Positions 22,801 through 34,800 of a stretch of 64,000 nucleotides of DNA are shown in pieces (position 1 is the first letter of the stretch; each line of letters begins with the position of its first letter). The notes beneath the pieces are model-generated. The model saw only the letters and a program-made list of their open reading frames with translations, ran no database searches and was not told the origin of the DNA. Location: contig VZRN01003381.1 in assembly GCA_013397935.1 (NCBI GenBank), positions 382,889 to 446,888 on the forward strand. The letters run 5' to 3'. The position numbers and the translations under genes are program-made. The DNA is from Dasyornis broadbenti. Taxonomy: Eukaryota > Chordata > Aves > Passeriformes > Dasyornithidae.

Positions 22801-25800
22801 GCACCAGTCACTCTTGTCATAAGGCCATCAATGCGCTGGTGTGAGAGGAGGGTGAATGTGGCCCCTCCTGGGACCCACTGTCACTCTCAGGGTGAAGTGA
22901 TGAGTGTGCCCAGGCAGTGCTGGCTGTGGGGCGCAATGGGGGACCTGCAGCTGCAGGATGTGGTTGGGTCTCACTTGGCTCTCGACAAACAGCAGTGAGC
23001 ACATGGAGGAGAGCCCTCATGCTCCCTGCTCCAAAACCTCTGCAGTGCCCTGGCCTCTCCCACCCTTGTAGCCAGTAGCCATGTCTGTACCTTCAGGGTC
23101 TCCAGGTCTGGCCGCTCCCGGGCTACCACAGCAGCCAGGAGCTGGTCCTCCAGGCCCTCCCGTGTCACCAAGAAGTTGATGAGAGTACACTGAGCCTGCA
23201 CCTCTGGCTTGTAGTGCGGGTTGAAACATCGGGTGTGCAGGATCAGGCGGAACTGATGGTGATACTCTACTTCTTTATCTCCAATTCTAATGTATCTGTT
23301 CAGTTAATTAAACAAATTAATCCGCACACACTGGGCAGTAACTCATCATAGAGAAATGCCCTCAGCCTGTGTGCTGTTCCTGGCTGCGTGGAATGTATTT
23401 CTTTGATTGGGAAAAGGCATAGCAAGGGCAGAAGTACCAAACCAGCCCTGGCAGGGCAAGGGTGGACGACTGGAGACTGCCCTGTCACAGCCCCCCATGG
23501 CTTCTGGGGTGCTCTTCCCCTTCCATGCCATATATGGCAGGTGTCCCAGGGAATATGTCCTTAAATCACTAAGTGAACTGGATGCTGAGGACCAGACCAG
23601 TGGAAAAGGCCACAATTAGTACAGGTGTCCTCCGTGGGACATGCTGGACAACACTGGGAGGTATGGCCAAAGCCAAAGAAGGATCAGGCCCTCAGCTGCC
23701 CACAGTGAAGGTGCATCTACTGGCATTTTGGGGCAGCAGTGGCTGCTTAGGGCAGGTGAAAGCCCTCAGCACTGGGGTGTGCTGACCTGCCCCTGGCGGT
23801 GGTCCTGCCCAGCAGCGGGTCCAGCACCGGCTCCACCGTCTCACCAATGTCCTCGATCAGCAGCGTCTGTCCTTCAGAGACCGCTTGCGCGATGATGTCC
23901 AGGTATCTGAGGGAAGAGAGGGGAGGCATGTGTGCAAGCCTGTGCACTGTGGGGGGCTTGGGCTACTGCGGGGGTTCGCGGAGTGCTTTCCACCCACTGT
24001 GCCCCGTTGGGAACCTGCTGCGCTCTGCCTGTCCCAGCTCCCACAGAGCCTTTGGAGATACTGGGTGCACCATCAGTGCTGCTGCCCTCGGGTGCCCCAA
24101 GTCTGACGGGCAACATGACTGCCCTGACTCTGCACCCTTCAGTGGCAGGGAAAGGGGGGCTGGTGCAGTCCAAGCCTGTGCCCACTCCACAGCCCCTGGC
24201 CCACCTCCGCTGGCCCAGGCGGACGATCTGCAGGTCCTCCCCATATTTGTTCTTGATCCACTTGCTGCCCTGGAGCTGGGCATCCACGAGCAGCGGCCAC
24301 CGCTGGGTGCTGCAGAGGATGGCAGCGTTCTCGATAGAAGTGCGGTCACTGGGCAGCCCCTGGTTGTTCCAGGCAGCCACATCGGCAGAGTCCGTGAGGA
24401 GGCTGAGAGGGTCCAGGCCTGGGGTGATGGGGATGGGCACCTGCAGGGAGGGGCTGTTGGGTGCCTAGCTGCAGAGGGGTGGGACCCCCTGGTGCTGGTG
24501 GCCTTGGGGGAAGGAGCCCCAGGCACTCTGGGAGGGAACCTGTGGCTGCTCACCGTCAGCCCATTGAGGAAAGGGATCCAGTGCTGCTCCAGCAGCTCAG
24601 CCCTGTACTTCTTGGTAAAGTATCCAATGTAGGACACGAAGGCAGAGACCAGCAGCACGTCCCCGCACAGCGTCTTCTCCTGCTCTCTTAGCTGCTCCAC
24701 TGACTCAGCCCAGCGGACGTTTTCAGACGCCAGGCCCCCGACAAGCCTGGGGGGTCGGAGAGGATGGTGGCTGCTGTGGTGCTGATGCTGTGACTCAGGT
24801 GGGGGACATGTGGGGACTCAGCCACAGTCACCCAAGGCGTTGTCACCAAACATCTCCATGGCTGCCTCCCCCCATGAATGTCTGGCCCAATTCATCTCAG
24901 AATTTCTTAATTTGGGGAGGGTGTGGGGGGCTCTGCTGCTCCCATGGCACTGTCATGGCCACCAGGCAACGCCAAGGAGCAGCAGCCTGCCCTGATGCTT
25001 TGAAGCCAGCATTCGCATGGTACCTGTTTGCCAAAGTGATGACTTTGTTGGTTTCATCAGCCTCCTGCTGGCATTTGATTTTTTCTGCTGTGGCTTTCTC
25101 AAACTGAGCAGTAAGAGTTGCCAGATTCGCATTCAGGGTCTTTGGAAGAGAACAGCCCCAGAGTTATTCCCTGCCCACACGGGAGGCTCCATGGTCCTAG
25201 AGCTCCGCAGCAGCCCCATCCCAGCACAGTGCTTGGGCTGGGCTCTGGGTTCATGGAGTTCTTTCATTTGTTTGGTGACTGAGGGGCTTGTGGCTAGGGC
25301 CTGCAGGAAACAGACTTACAGCAATTTTGCTCTTAATACGACTGAGCCTCTGCTGTGCCTCTGCCAGCTCGGCATCAGCATCAGCCACTGCCTGTCTCTT
25401 GGGCTTCACTATGCAGAACACCTCGTAGTAGCGGACCATGTTGAGGCACCAGGAGCACAGCCCTGCTGCGGCTGTTGACTTGGACTTGATGAACTCTGGA
25501 TTAAACCCGGGGTCTGACCTGTATGGCCTGGAACAGGAGTATACACCACACTATGGCACTGTACTGCAGCTGCCGGTGGCCCGTCCCACTCCTCCTGGGG
25601 CTTAGGTTGCCTCTGGGTGGCAGGGTGCGAGAGCAGGGCCAGGCCCTGGATCCCACTCCTGCCCCCAAACCCCGTCGTGCTCCCAGGTGAGGGCTCCCCC
25701 TGGCTGCCGTGCTCAAGGGCAGCTTGTGGCAAGGGCTGTGAAGGGGCAAGAACCAGTCACAGACTCACTCAAATGCCTTGAGACAGGGTTCGGGGATGTT

Positions 25801-28800
25801 TGTCCCATCAAAACCTTTTAAGGCTGCAAGGAAAGCATCTGCTTTTCCTATTGTGACTTTTGCAGCTGTCCAGCTCTTGTCTTTCGGAATCTTCCCTTTT
25901 TCAGCCGTCAGAATCATCACAGCTGCCATCACATTCACCACCTCTGGTGGTGGGGCCCCAAAGGACTTCAGCTCTGTCAGATTGTTCTGGGAAGGGACCA
26001 CAGGGCCACTGAGCATCACCCTGGCCCAGGGCTGCCAGCACTAGCTGGGCACCTGCTTCCCACTGAGAGGTCACCCACCTTGTTGAGTGTGTTGAGGGCC
26101 TCACTGGCAGCAGCGAGCACCACCTCTGCTTCCGCCAGTTCGGTTGCGCAGGCTTGTTGCTTCTCAGCCACCATCTGGGGAGGGAGGATGGGATGGGGTG
26201 AATGGCTGTAACCGTAGAGCTCACACTGCCCTGTCCCACACTGGACACCAGCTCAGCACTTTGCACCTTGTTGATGGCCTCGACCTTCAGCTCCTCCTCA
26301 TCAGCGATGGCTTTCTCCTTGCTGACCTTCTCTGTCTCAACACCCACCACATGGATCAGTTTGTCTGTGTCCTCGTTCTTCTGCTTCAGCTCTATCTCCT
26401 GGACTGCCAGCATGGCTTTCAGGTCATCCACCTCAACGAGGGAAGAAACAAAGCAGATAAGAGGGCTGATCCTGCCAAGCCCTGCCTGGTGGAGCAGCAG
26501 TGTTTTGGTATGGCTTGGGGACCTCACGGACACTGTGACCACTTTGCAGGGACGTGCCCGCTCTGTACCCCTCTGCCAGACACAGTGCAGGCACGATGCA
26601 CAAGAGGGGCTGTGGGCAGGTACCTGTGATGCTGTGCTCTGCAGCTTCATGAGCCCCTTCTCCAGCCTCTCGATGTTGGCAGAGAGCTTGCTCCTTTTAC
26701 TCGCCAGCAGATTTTGGTAGAGCTTTATCTGCTCCAAGAAGGTCTTTGGCGTGGTGTAATTATAGCGTCTCTCTGCAGCCAGGTAGATCTTGGACATCTC
26801 CTTTGAACTTGTGTGCACGAAGGACATGAACTGGCTGATGGAGACCTTGACCTCTGGCTGCGCAGGGAGCACAGACAGGGAGCTGCTGCAGTGGGCGGCT
26901 GTGGTGACGTGCAGTGGCTGCACTGAGCCCTCCTGCAATGTTGGCTCCATGTCCAGCCGCAGAGGCTGGAGCAAAGTGAACCTTTTCATCAACAGCACAA
27001 CGTGGGGCAGAGACACGCCAGTGGTCAAGACACTGGTGCTGGTTCCCATGCCCAGCTCTGGGTCCCTGACATCCCTGTGTGGGCAGGAACTGCTGTCCCT
27101 AGGCTGTTGCCTGTGGGGGTGCTTTAAGGACAGAAGGGAAATGAGGGAAGGTTTGTCCTCACCAGCACAGCACAGGGCTGCAGACTCTGACCCTGGAGCC
27201 AAATGTAAGCACATCCCTACTCCCAGCTTGCTGTTCCCAGCCCCCTGGGTCACTGGGGGACCCCCATCCCTGGGCACACTAAACAAGGAAAGCAGCAGAG
27301 GTGCAGTTTTCTGCCCAGTGCAGCCTGGGATCCCCAGTGCCCTGGGACAGCAACTGTGCTGGGATCGCAGCTCACCTCGATGTCTGGGGTTTCCTCCAGG
27401 AACCTGCTGCTGACAGACACAAGAGCATCCTCCGGCCACTCGTGGAACCAGTCGATGGCCGTGCAGTTGACTACAGCAGGGAACTTCCTGGCCCGGACAC
27501 GCAGGGTTGAGCCCACGGGGGAGAAGCAGAGGACAACCTGGGGCAGAGCAACATTGCTGAGTGGGGTGTCCCTGCTGGCAGGGGTGGGGGCTCCATGTGA
27601 CTGCAAGGATTCTGCTGCAGACCAGAGTTTTGCTGCCTTCCCATTAACTCCCAGTATGGAGGAGGTGGTCTGTGGTTGTGCACCCTGTGCCTCTCACCAG
27701 GGCTGGAACCAGGTCCCGTGTGGTGGCTGCAGTCAGCAGCTGAGCACAGTGCTTTTGTGGCTGTTCCTGTGAGTGCTCAGCATGGTGTGTGGCTGTGGAA
27801 GCTGCTGATCCCCAGGGAGGTCAATACAGGCCTGTTCTGCCCTGTCCTATGGGGCTAGGGGCACCTGAGGAGTCCCTAAAAACACCTTTTGCTCAAACCC
27901 ACCACCCAGGGATGAAACCTCAGTGTTCTGTGGCCTGTTTCAAAGAGGTTTTGGATCAGGCAAATCAGGGGCATGGACAAACCAACCTGGGGAGACAACA
28001 CCTACCTTTAACTGTCGCCTGACTTTTTCTATAAATAATTTCCAACAGTTTTCCTTTGTATCCTCCAATCCAAGGGACTTCACTTGAGGCCTCATGGCAC
28101 TGATGATGGTTTCCAGGTCAGTATCCTGAAAGAGGCCTGGCACCTCCCCAGACGCCAAGAAATCATTGATTACAACGAGGAATGATTCTTCAGCCACTTG
28201 GGAGTCTGTCATCAGGAACACGATGGGGATGTTCTTCACAGCTGCCTTGATGTATTGGGAGGCGAGGTCCAGCTGGGACAGAGAGAAACTGTCACCCCCC
28301 AGTTCAACCCCCATGAGGTGTTCTCCAAAGCGACCAGTTTGGAGCAGCCCTGAGCTGTGCTGGAGAGCTGGAAGGGAGCCTTTGGGAAGGAGCTGGTGCC
28401 AGCTGCTCTGCTTAGGCACAGGTCCAGCACCAGGGCTTGCCCACACCACACCTGCTCTCACCCGTAACTCCTGCCCATGCCTGGCTGGGGAAGCGCTGTG
28501 GCCATTTGGGGCAGGGCGCATGGGTGAGCAAATCCTGGTGTGCAAACGCAGTCTTGTAAGGAGAGCAGAGCCTCATGAGCCCACCCCAGGCACTGTCACT
28601 GTAGGTGCAGGACCCATCCCCAAGCAGGTGGCACTGACCCAAGGTCCAAAGCTGCTCCCACCTTCAGGTCTGGGGTGCTGTAGCCTTTCCTCAGCGTGAT
28701 CTGGAACACACCCAGATTGCTGATGTGAGCTGCCAGCCGTGCCAGGCTCTGCTTTCCGCTGCCTCCCACCCCCACCAGTAGTGCATTGCCCCGAGGACAC

Positions 28801-31800
28801 TCCAAGATCCGGCTAATTCTGCAAATGTGAGACATCGCGTCTTCGAAAAGCACCTGAAGAAAACAGGAGGGGAAGGTTCAGTGTTCTGGATCAGGACAGA
28901 AAGAGCAGTGAGGGCCCCATAATGCACCCAACCCAAGGAGTGCAATGCTACAATCCCATCCTTTCAGGGAGGTGCTGCCTGCCACGGGCACTCACCAGAT
29001 TCATTGCTGTGTTCATCTCATTGTAGCTGTCTAGGGCTTCCCCGAGCAGGTCACTCAGAGCTGCCCAGCTTGGCACTGGCATGTACTTGGACTCATCCAT
29101 GCCCTGGGCGAAGTGGCAGTAGATGTTGGGCTTGGCGAACACTGCATCTTCGCTGAGGTTCTGGGAGAGGCAATTCCAGCCATGGGGCTCAGCTGTGGGG
29201 CACCCAGGGGCATCCCTGGGCTGGAACACTACTTTTCAGCACAACTTACTTGAAAGGAGGCTTTGCAGGTGTCCGCCAGCAGCTTCTTGAAGCTGTACTG
29301 ATCCTCTTCATCGACCAGCTTGTCTCCATACACCCTCTCTGCTTCATGAAGCCAGAGACGCACCAAGTCCACGGGGCTTTTCAGGCATTCAGGGGTGGAG
29401 AAGAGCAGCCCCTGGTGAACAAACAAATCCCTCAGCCCTCAGGGTTATTTCAGTGCCGCTCAGAGCTGAATGCAAAGGTTGGCTCTGGGAAGAGGCCAAG
29501 GCCCTTTTCAGAGACATGCTGCAAGTATGTGGGATGAGGAAAGGGAGGAATAAGGATGTTTTAGAAGAAACAGCTCTCCCACTACCTGGAATATGTTGGA
29601 GAGGTCCCGCAGGTTGAAGATGTAGTGGAACTTGATGGCTGTTGGCAGATAATTGGAGGCAACCTTCTGGTGCAGGGCTGTTGGCAGGACAGGGGGTGAG
29701 CAGGTGCCAGATCCACAGAGACCCCTAAGCCTGGCTCCCCAACAGTGCATTCGCCGGGGGCTTGTCCCACCCTGGTATGGCAAAGGCTCACCCAGCGCTG
29801 CTGCTACCAGCTGGGGCTGCATCTTCCGGAGAGCTGATGGTAACTTCTGCCGGGCCAGGTGCTGCTCCAGGATGATGCCGTACACATTGTGCAGAGCCTC
29901 CCGGCTGGGAAAGCTCACAGCGAGGACACAGAAGTGGCGCTGTAGAAAGGGGCAGAAGTTTATGCGGGCACTTTGCCCCACAGGGCTGATGCAGCCAGCT
30001 GGCACTGCAGGGTCCCCTGCCGCATTCCACCCTCTGGGCTTTGGTGCCAGGAGAGTGAGCGTGTCAGGCATAGCCCCCAGATCCTGCACACCTGCAGTCG
30101 TGAGTCAATGGTGAAGGACCCCGCGGTTGGATTCATGCAGGCCACATACTGGCAGTTGCGAATGTCCTTCAGGGTCAGTTTGCTCCTGTCGTACCTGTGC
30201 AGGGACCAGCACCATGACACGTTCCCCAGGGATGGGGACAGGTTCCCCCCCATCATGTTCTGCCCCTCCAGCACCCACCAGTGCCCGTGGTCCAGGTGCT
30301 GCCGGATGAGCGTGTGTGGTGCCACAGTGCCATACTTATCCACCTCTGGCATGTTCATGTCATCGATGAAGTAGACCAGCCTTCTAGTGCCAGGTGGGCC
30401 ATAAATTCTGCCTGATTTCTTCTCCAGGGGTTTCTCAAGGACGGCTGCAGCAAGAGGAGTAGGTGAACGGTGGGTCAGCACTGCAGAACCCTGCGGCATA
30501 GCCCAGTGCACGGCCATCTGCCAGCTCTGCTAGCCTTACCCTGCAGCATGGCCGAGGTGGTGTAGAAGTTGAGTGGCACAGACTGCACCAGATATTCGTC
30601 TGTGCTGAGTGCTTCCAGCTTGTCCCACATCAGGACTGACTTTCCCGTCCCTGCATTCCCCACCAGCATCACTGGCCGCTGCTTCTCCATCAGCAGATCC
30701 AGGAAGTAGCGGAGGCGAACGGTCTCTGTGGTGTGCACCACGGCAGCCTGGGGAGAGGCACCATCAGTCCCTGCACTTACCCTGGCATTGGCAGAGGCAG
30801 GATCCTCTGTCAGAGCAGTGGACAACGTGCCAGAGCCCTGCACAGCGTTTCCGGCAGTTCCAACAGATAATGCTCTCTGCATGCAAGCGTGGTTCCTCTC
30901 TAAAGCAACAGGTCTTGGGTGCTCTATTAAGCTAAAGATTTTCTGACCAAAACCAAGTTAATAAACGGAACAACATGGACAGTTCCTGAAACTGCCAAAC
31001 CGAGCCACAGCTCCATGCCTTTTCCCTGGCAGCTTAGATAACCCCCACAAGATGCTATTGTAGGAGACACAAATTGAATGCTACTGGACACTTTGTACTC
31101 AGGCTATAGTCACAGCTATTTTGTGAGACTCTCTGAAGCTGCAGGTTAATCTGAAGGTAAAGGAGATGTGGAACTCACAGCCCTGGCTGAGGCTTCTGTG
31201 GGGTAAAGAGACAGGCTAAACAGGTAAACAGGGTAAACAGGAGGCCATCGGATTTGCTGGTTGCTACCTGTCCAAATCCTGATGATGCTTCAGGCATTGC
31301 TGAGGGGAAGACTGTGGAGCAATAGTCAAATAACTATACAAACAAAAAGCTTGTGTAAAATACCTGTAAGGGAACTTCAGGGTCGAGCTCGAACTCTGGC
31401 ACTCTTTCATCCCAAGGACTGAATTTCTTTGTTTTTGGATCAATGTAATAGTCAAAAATTGTCCCCTGATTAGGAAACTTGATGGTTTTAAATTCTGTGA
31501 GCCACCACTTGCTGAACTGCTGGCGGTGATCCACCAGCTGGAGGATAAAACAGAGATACTCAGACACTGCCCACAGGATAGGATGCAGAGAGGGGTGGCA
31601 GGTGCCGGGTAGTCCCATGGCTGTACCTGATCCTGGAACAAGGCCCCGCCGAAGGCCCAGGCGCAGGCGAAGACGAAGTAGAGCTCATATTGCTCCCGGG
31701 GCGAGTCTGGTGGGACATTCTTTGGTGTCAAGAAACATTCTAGCAGGGACAGAACTGTCTGTATGGCTGTGATCTCAGGAACAGGGGTGATTGTCTTGAA

Positions 31801-34800
31801 CCCAGACTTGAGCTTCTCCAGGCATGGTGGCAGGTACTTGTCAAAGAGTATCATCAGGGCGGCCTTCTCAGACTTCACTGTCCTTGTCTCGATCCAGCTG
31901 GTCACAATGCTACGGGAGAGACAGGCAGGGCTGCAGCAAGCATGTGAGGGCCAGTGCCCATCTCACCCAGTATCGTCCCGTCCCATCCCATCCCATCCCA
32001 TCCCATCGTTCCATCCCATCCCATCGTTCCATCCCATCAGATCCCATCTTGACCCATCCCATCCCTTCCCACCCCATCTTTCTCCCTCCCTGGCTCACGG
32101 GTTCCAGCCCAGGTCTGTGGGGTTGAGGTAGAGGATTCCAGCCCGAGACACGGTGGCCGGCGTGGCTGTCCGCAGGTGGCTGATCTCGAAGATGAGCCGC
32201 ATGGTGGGAGTGAGGGGAATGCGCTCGTTGCTGGCCAAAGTGAGAACCTGGGGGAAGTGGCTCATTGTGAGGGATGCCTGGAGCTGGTACCCCCAAGTTA
32301 ACAAGCAAGCAAAGCCCCTGGGGTGCCATGGCACCAACCTTATTGTCATCCATGACTGTGTTCAGGGACTCGATCCACATTGGATCAATGTCTCCATCAA
32401 GGATGATCCATTTGGGCCCATCATGGGTGATGTTGGCCAGGTCACGCATTGCTGTGGAGAACAGACCTGCCCCACAGAAAGACACAGGTTGCTCCTCTCC
32501 ACACATGGCCGTTTGCTAGAGGACAGGTGGGATTGGTGCTCCCATGAAATAAATTCCTTCTCCCTCCCACTCCAGGAAAGAGCCAGACCCAAGGAAAAGT
32601 CTTCCCATTCCCTCTCGCATCCTTTAAACTGAGCTCACAGCATTGGTGTCTCACCATCCTTCCATTCCCGTGTGGCTGGGTGAATGATCCCAAACAGCTC
32701 ATCGCAGGTCACAGCCTTGGGGTCGAGGTCCACAGTGACTGGCCTCCGCTTCAGCCTTTGGTACGTCCTGTTGAGCGACCTCAACACCTGTGGAGAGGGG
32801 ATGGTGCAGCCAAAGGTGCTGATCCCACTGGGGCAGCCACAGCCTTTGGCAGCCTCTGCCTGCCGTGGGGAGCATGGAGCCCTGCTCCCACCTGGACTGC
32901 TTCTGGGAAAGCACCTGACCTCCCTCTGCAGAACCACTCCTGGACAGGGCATTGTGGAAGCCCAGGCCCTGCCAGCCAGCACTGTCCTGTCGTCATGCCA
33001 GCACCACAGCACACACAGGATCGATCGTGAGAGTCCCTGTCTGTGTCTCTGCTCCGCTCATGGGTGCATTCCATACCTGCTCAGCTCCATGAGCTCAAGT
33101 CTGGCACACGCAGTGCCTGAGCGCCTGGCACAGCCATGGCTGCACTGCTGTCCTCTGCCCAAACACTGCTCTGGCAGAGCTGGGGTCTGTACAGTTGGCT
33201 GAGGCCAGTGGCCATGCCCTCGCCAAGAAGCTGTGGGAGGCTGGGGGATATACTTGGCCAAGGCCAGAGGGGCCCCATGGCTTTGGGATGGTTTGGCTAC
33301 CTGGGACTTCCCGCAGCCGGCGTTGCCGACGATGAATACAGAGTGTCGCACTTGTAGCAGCTCCTCCAGCTGTACCACCTTCAGCAGGAAGTTCTCCTCT
33401 GCCTGCAGTTTCAGCTCCAGCACGGACTCATGGATTACCTGGGAGGGAGAGCAGGCACTGACCACCAGCAGCCTTGGCAAGACCTTGGAGATGAGCCAGC
33501 TGCCCCCAAGAAGTGTTGAATAGACCATCAGCCTCTGGGTCCTGCCAGAACTGGGACATTTCTGGTGATGGTGCCATGCTTGGGCTTGCACCTTCTCAAA
33601 GTTCAGGTCCCTCTTCCTGGGGACATCCAGTGCAGGAAACAGGTCTCCAATCAGCCCCATGAACACCGGCAAGTCATCTGTCACGATCTTGGGGATATTG
33701 AAATCTCGTAAAGCTCTCATCAGAACCTGGTCCTCTGCACAGCCAGGGTCCCCCCTCTTCAAGGAGCCTGCCACCACCAGCACGGATTTGATGGCCCGCA
33801 GCCCCCAGTCATAGTGGTCCTGCAACAGGAAGCAGAGAATCACCATTTCACTTGTTGAGGGAGAACTTCTTCAAACTGTAGAGGAACACCCTGTCCATCA
33901 CTCCCCAGCCAGGTCATCCACATGGCACACAGTGGACTGGACCTAAACTGAGCTTATTTACAGGAGAAGCCTCTGTCAGTCATGGGGGTGGTTTGGAACT
34001 GGGAATCTGGCTTCCTTCTTGGAGACACATTTTTAATGTAAATCACCTCTCTTGAGACGAATAATCTGAACGCTCTCACCTTAACTGGCTTAATTCTAAT
34101 TCTAATTCTAATTCTAATTCTAATTCTAATTCTAATTCTAATTCTAATTCTAATTCTAATTCTAATTCTATGCTATTCTACTTTTGGGCTTCTTGATTCC
34201 TTCCTTAAGGCAGAAAGGTGCCATATGATGCACCAGGTAGAAGTGAATCTTGTCCAGCCATAGACCTGAGCTGTGCAGAACCATTACTCCATGTGTCACC
34301 ACCAGCAATCCCACTATAGTGTGTCAGGTTTGATAATCAAATGGACTCTTTCCTCTCACAGCACTGTGTAATATTGTTAATTACCTGTTTTGACAGCAGC
34401 TCTTTGCAGAGCGTGTAGAGAGTGATGAACTTTCTAGCCAGGAGCCTGGCATCGAGAAATCCCTCTGCCACAAGCATGATTTCGCAGATCAGTTCAAAAT
34501 CGGGGACCACCATAGCACAGGGTCTAGGGAAGAGCAGCAGCAGTTGGCAGGGCTGCTTACCATGCCCTTACCCTCCCACAGCCCCCAGGTTTCCAGTACA
34601 AGCCAGTTACTGCAGTTACACTGCTGGGGTCTCCTGCCCAGATTCCTTCTCCAAGCCGGGCTCGTGTTCCACCAGATTGGGGCACACCAGCCCTTCTGCA
34701 GGCACAGGCTGAGTTTCTCCAAGTACAGGGGTCCCACAGTATCCTTGTGCCTCCCCTTCCAGTGCTTCACCAACTTTTTGTCCTACTCTCAATTGTATGT

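Noticed and set aside
25901..27439. A single 512-codon minus-strand open frame
   Set aside because: It merely runs through DNAH17 exons 56 and 57, the intervening introns and flanking intron sequence. The conserved dynein pieces end at clear splice sites, so the rest is intronic read-through.
34091..34170. Interstitial telomere repeat
   Set aside because: The unit is TTCTAA, not TTAGGG, and no TTAGGG copies are mixed in.
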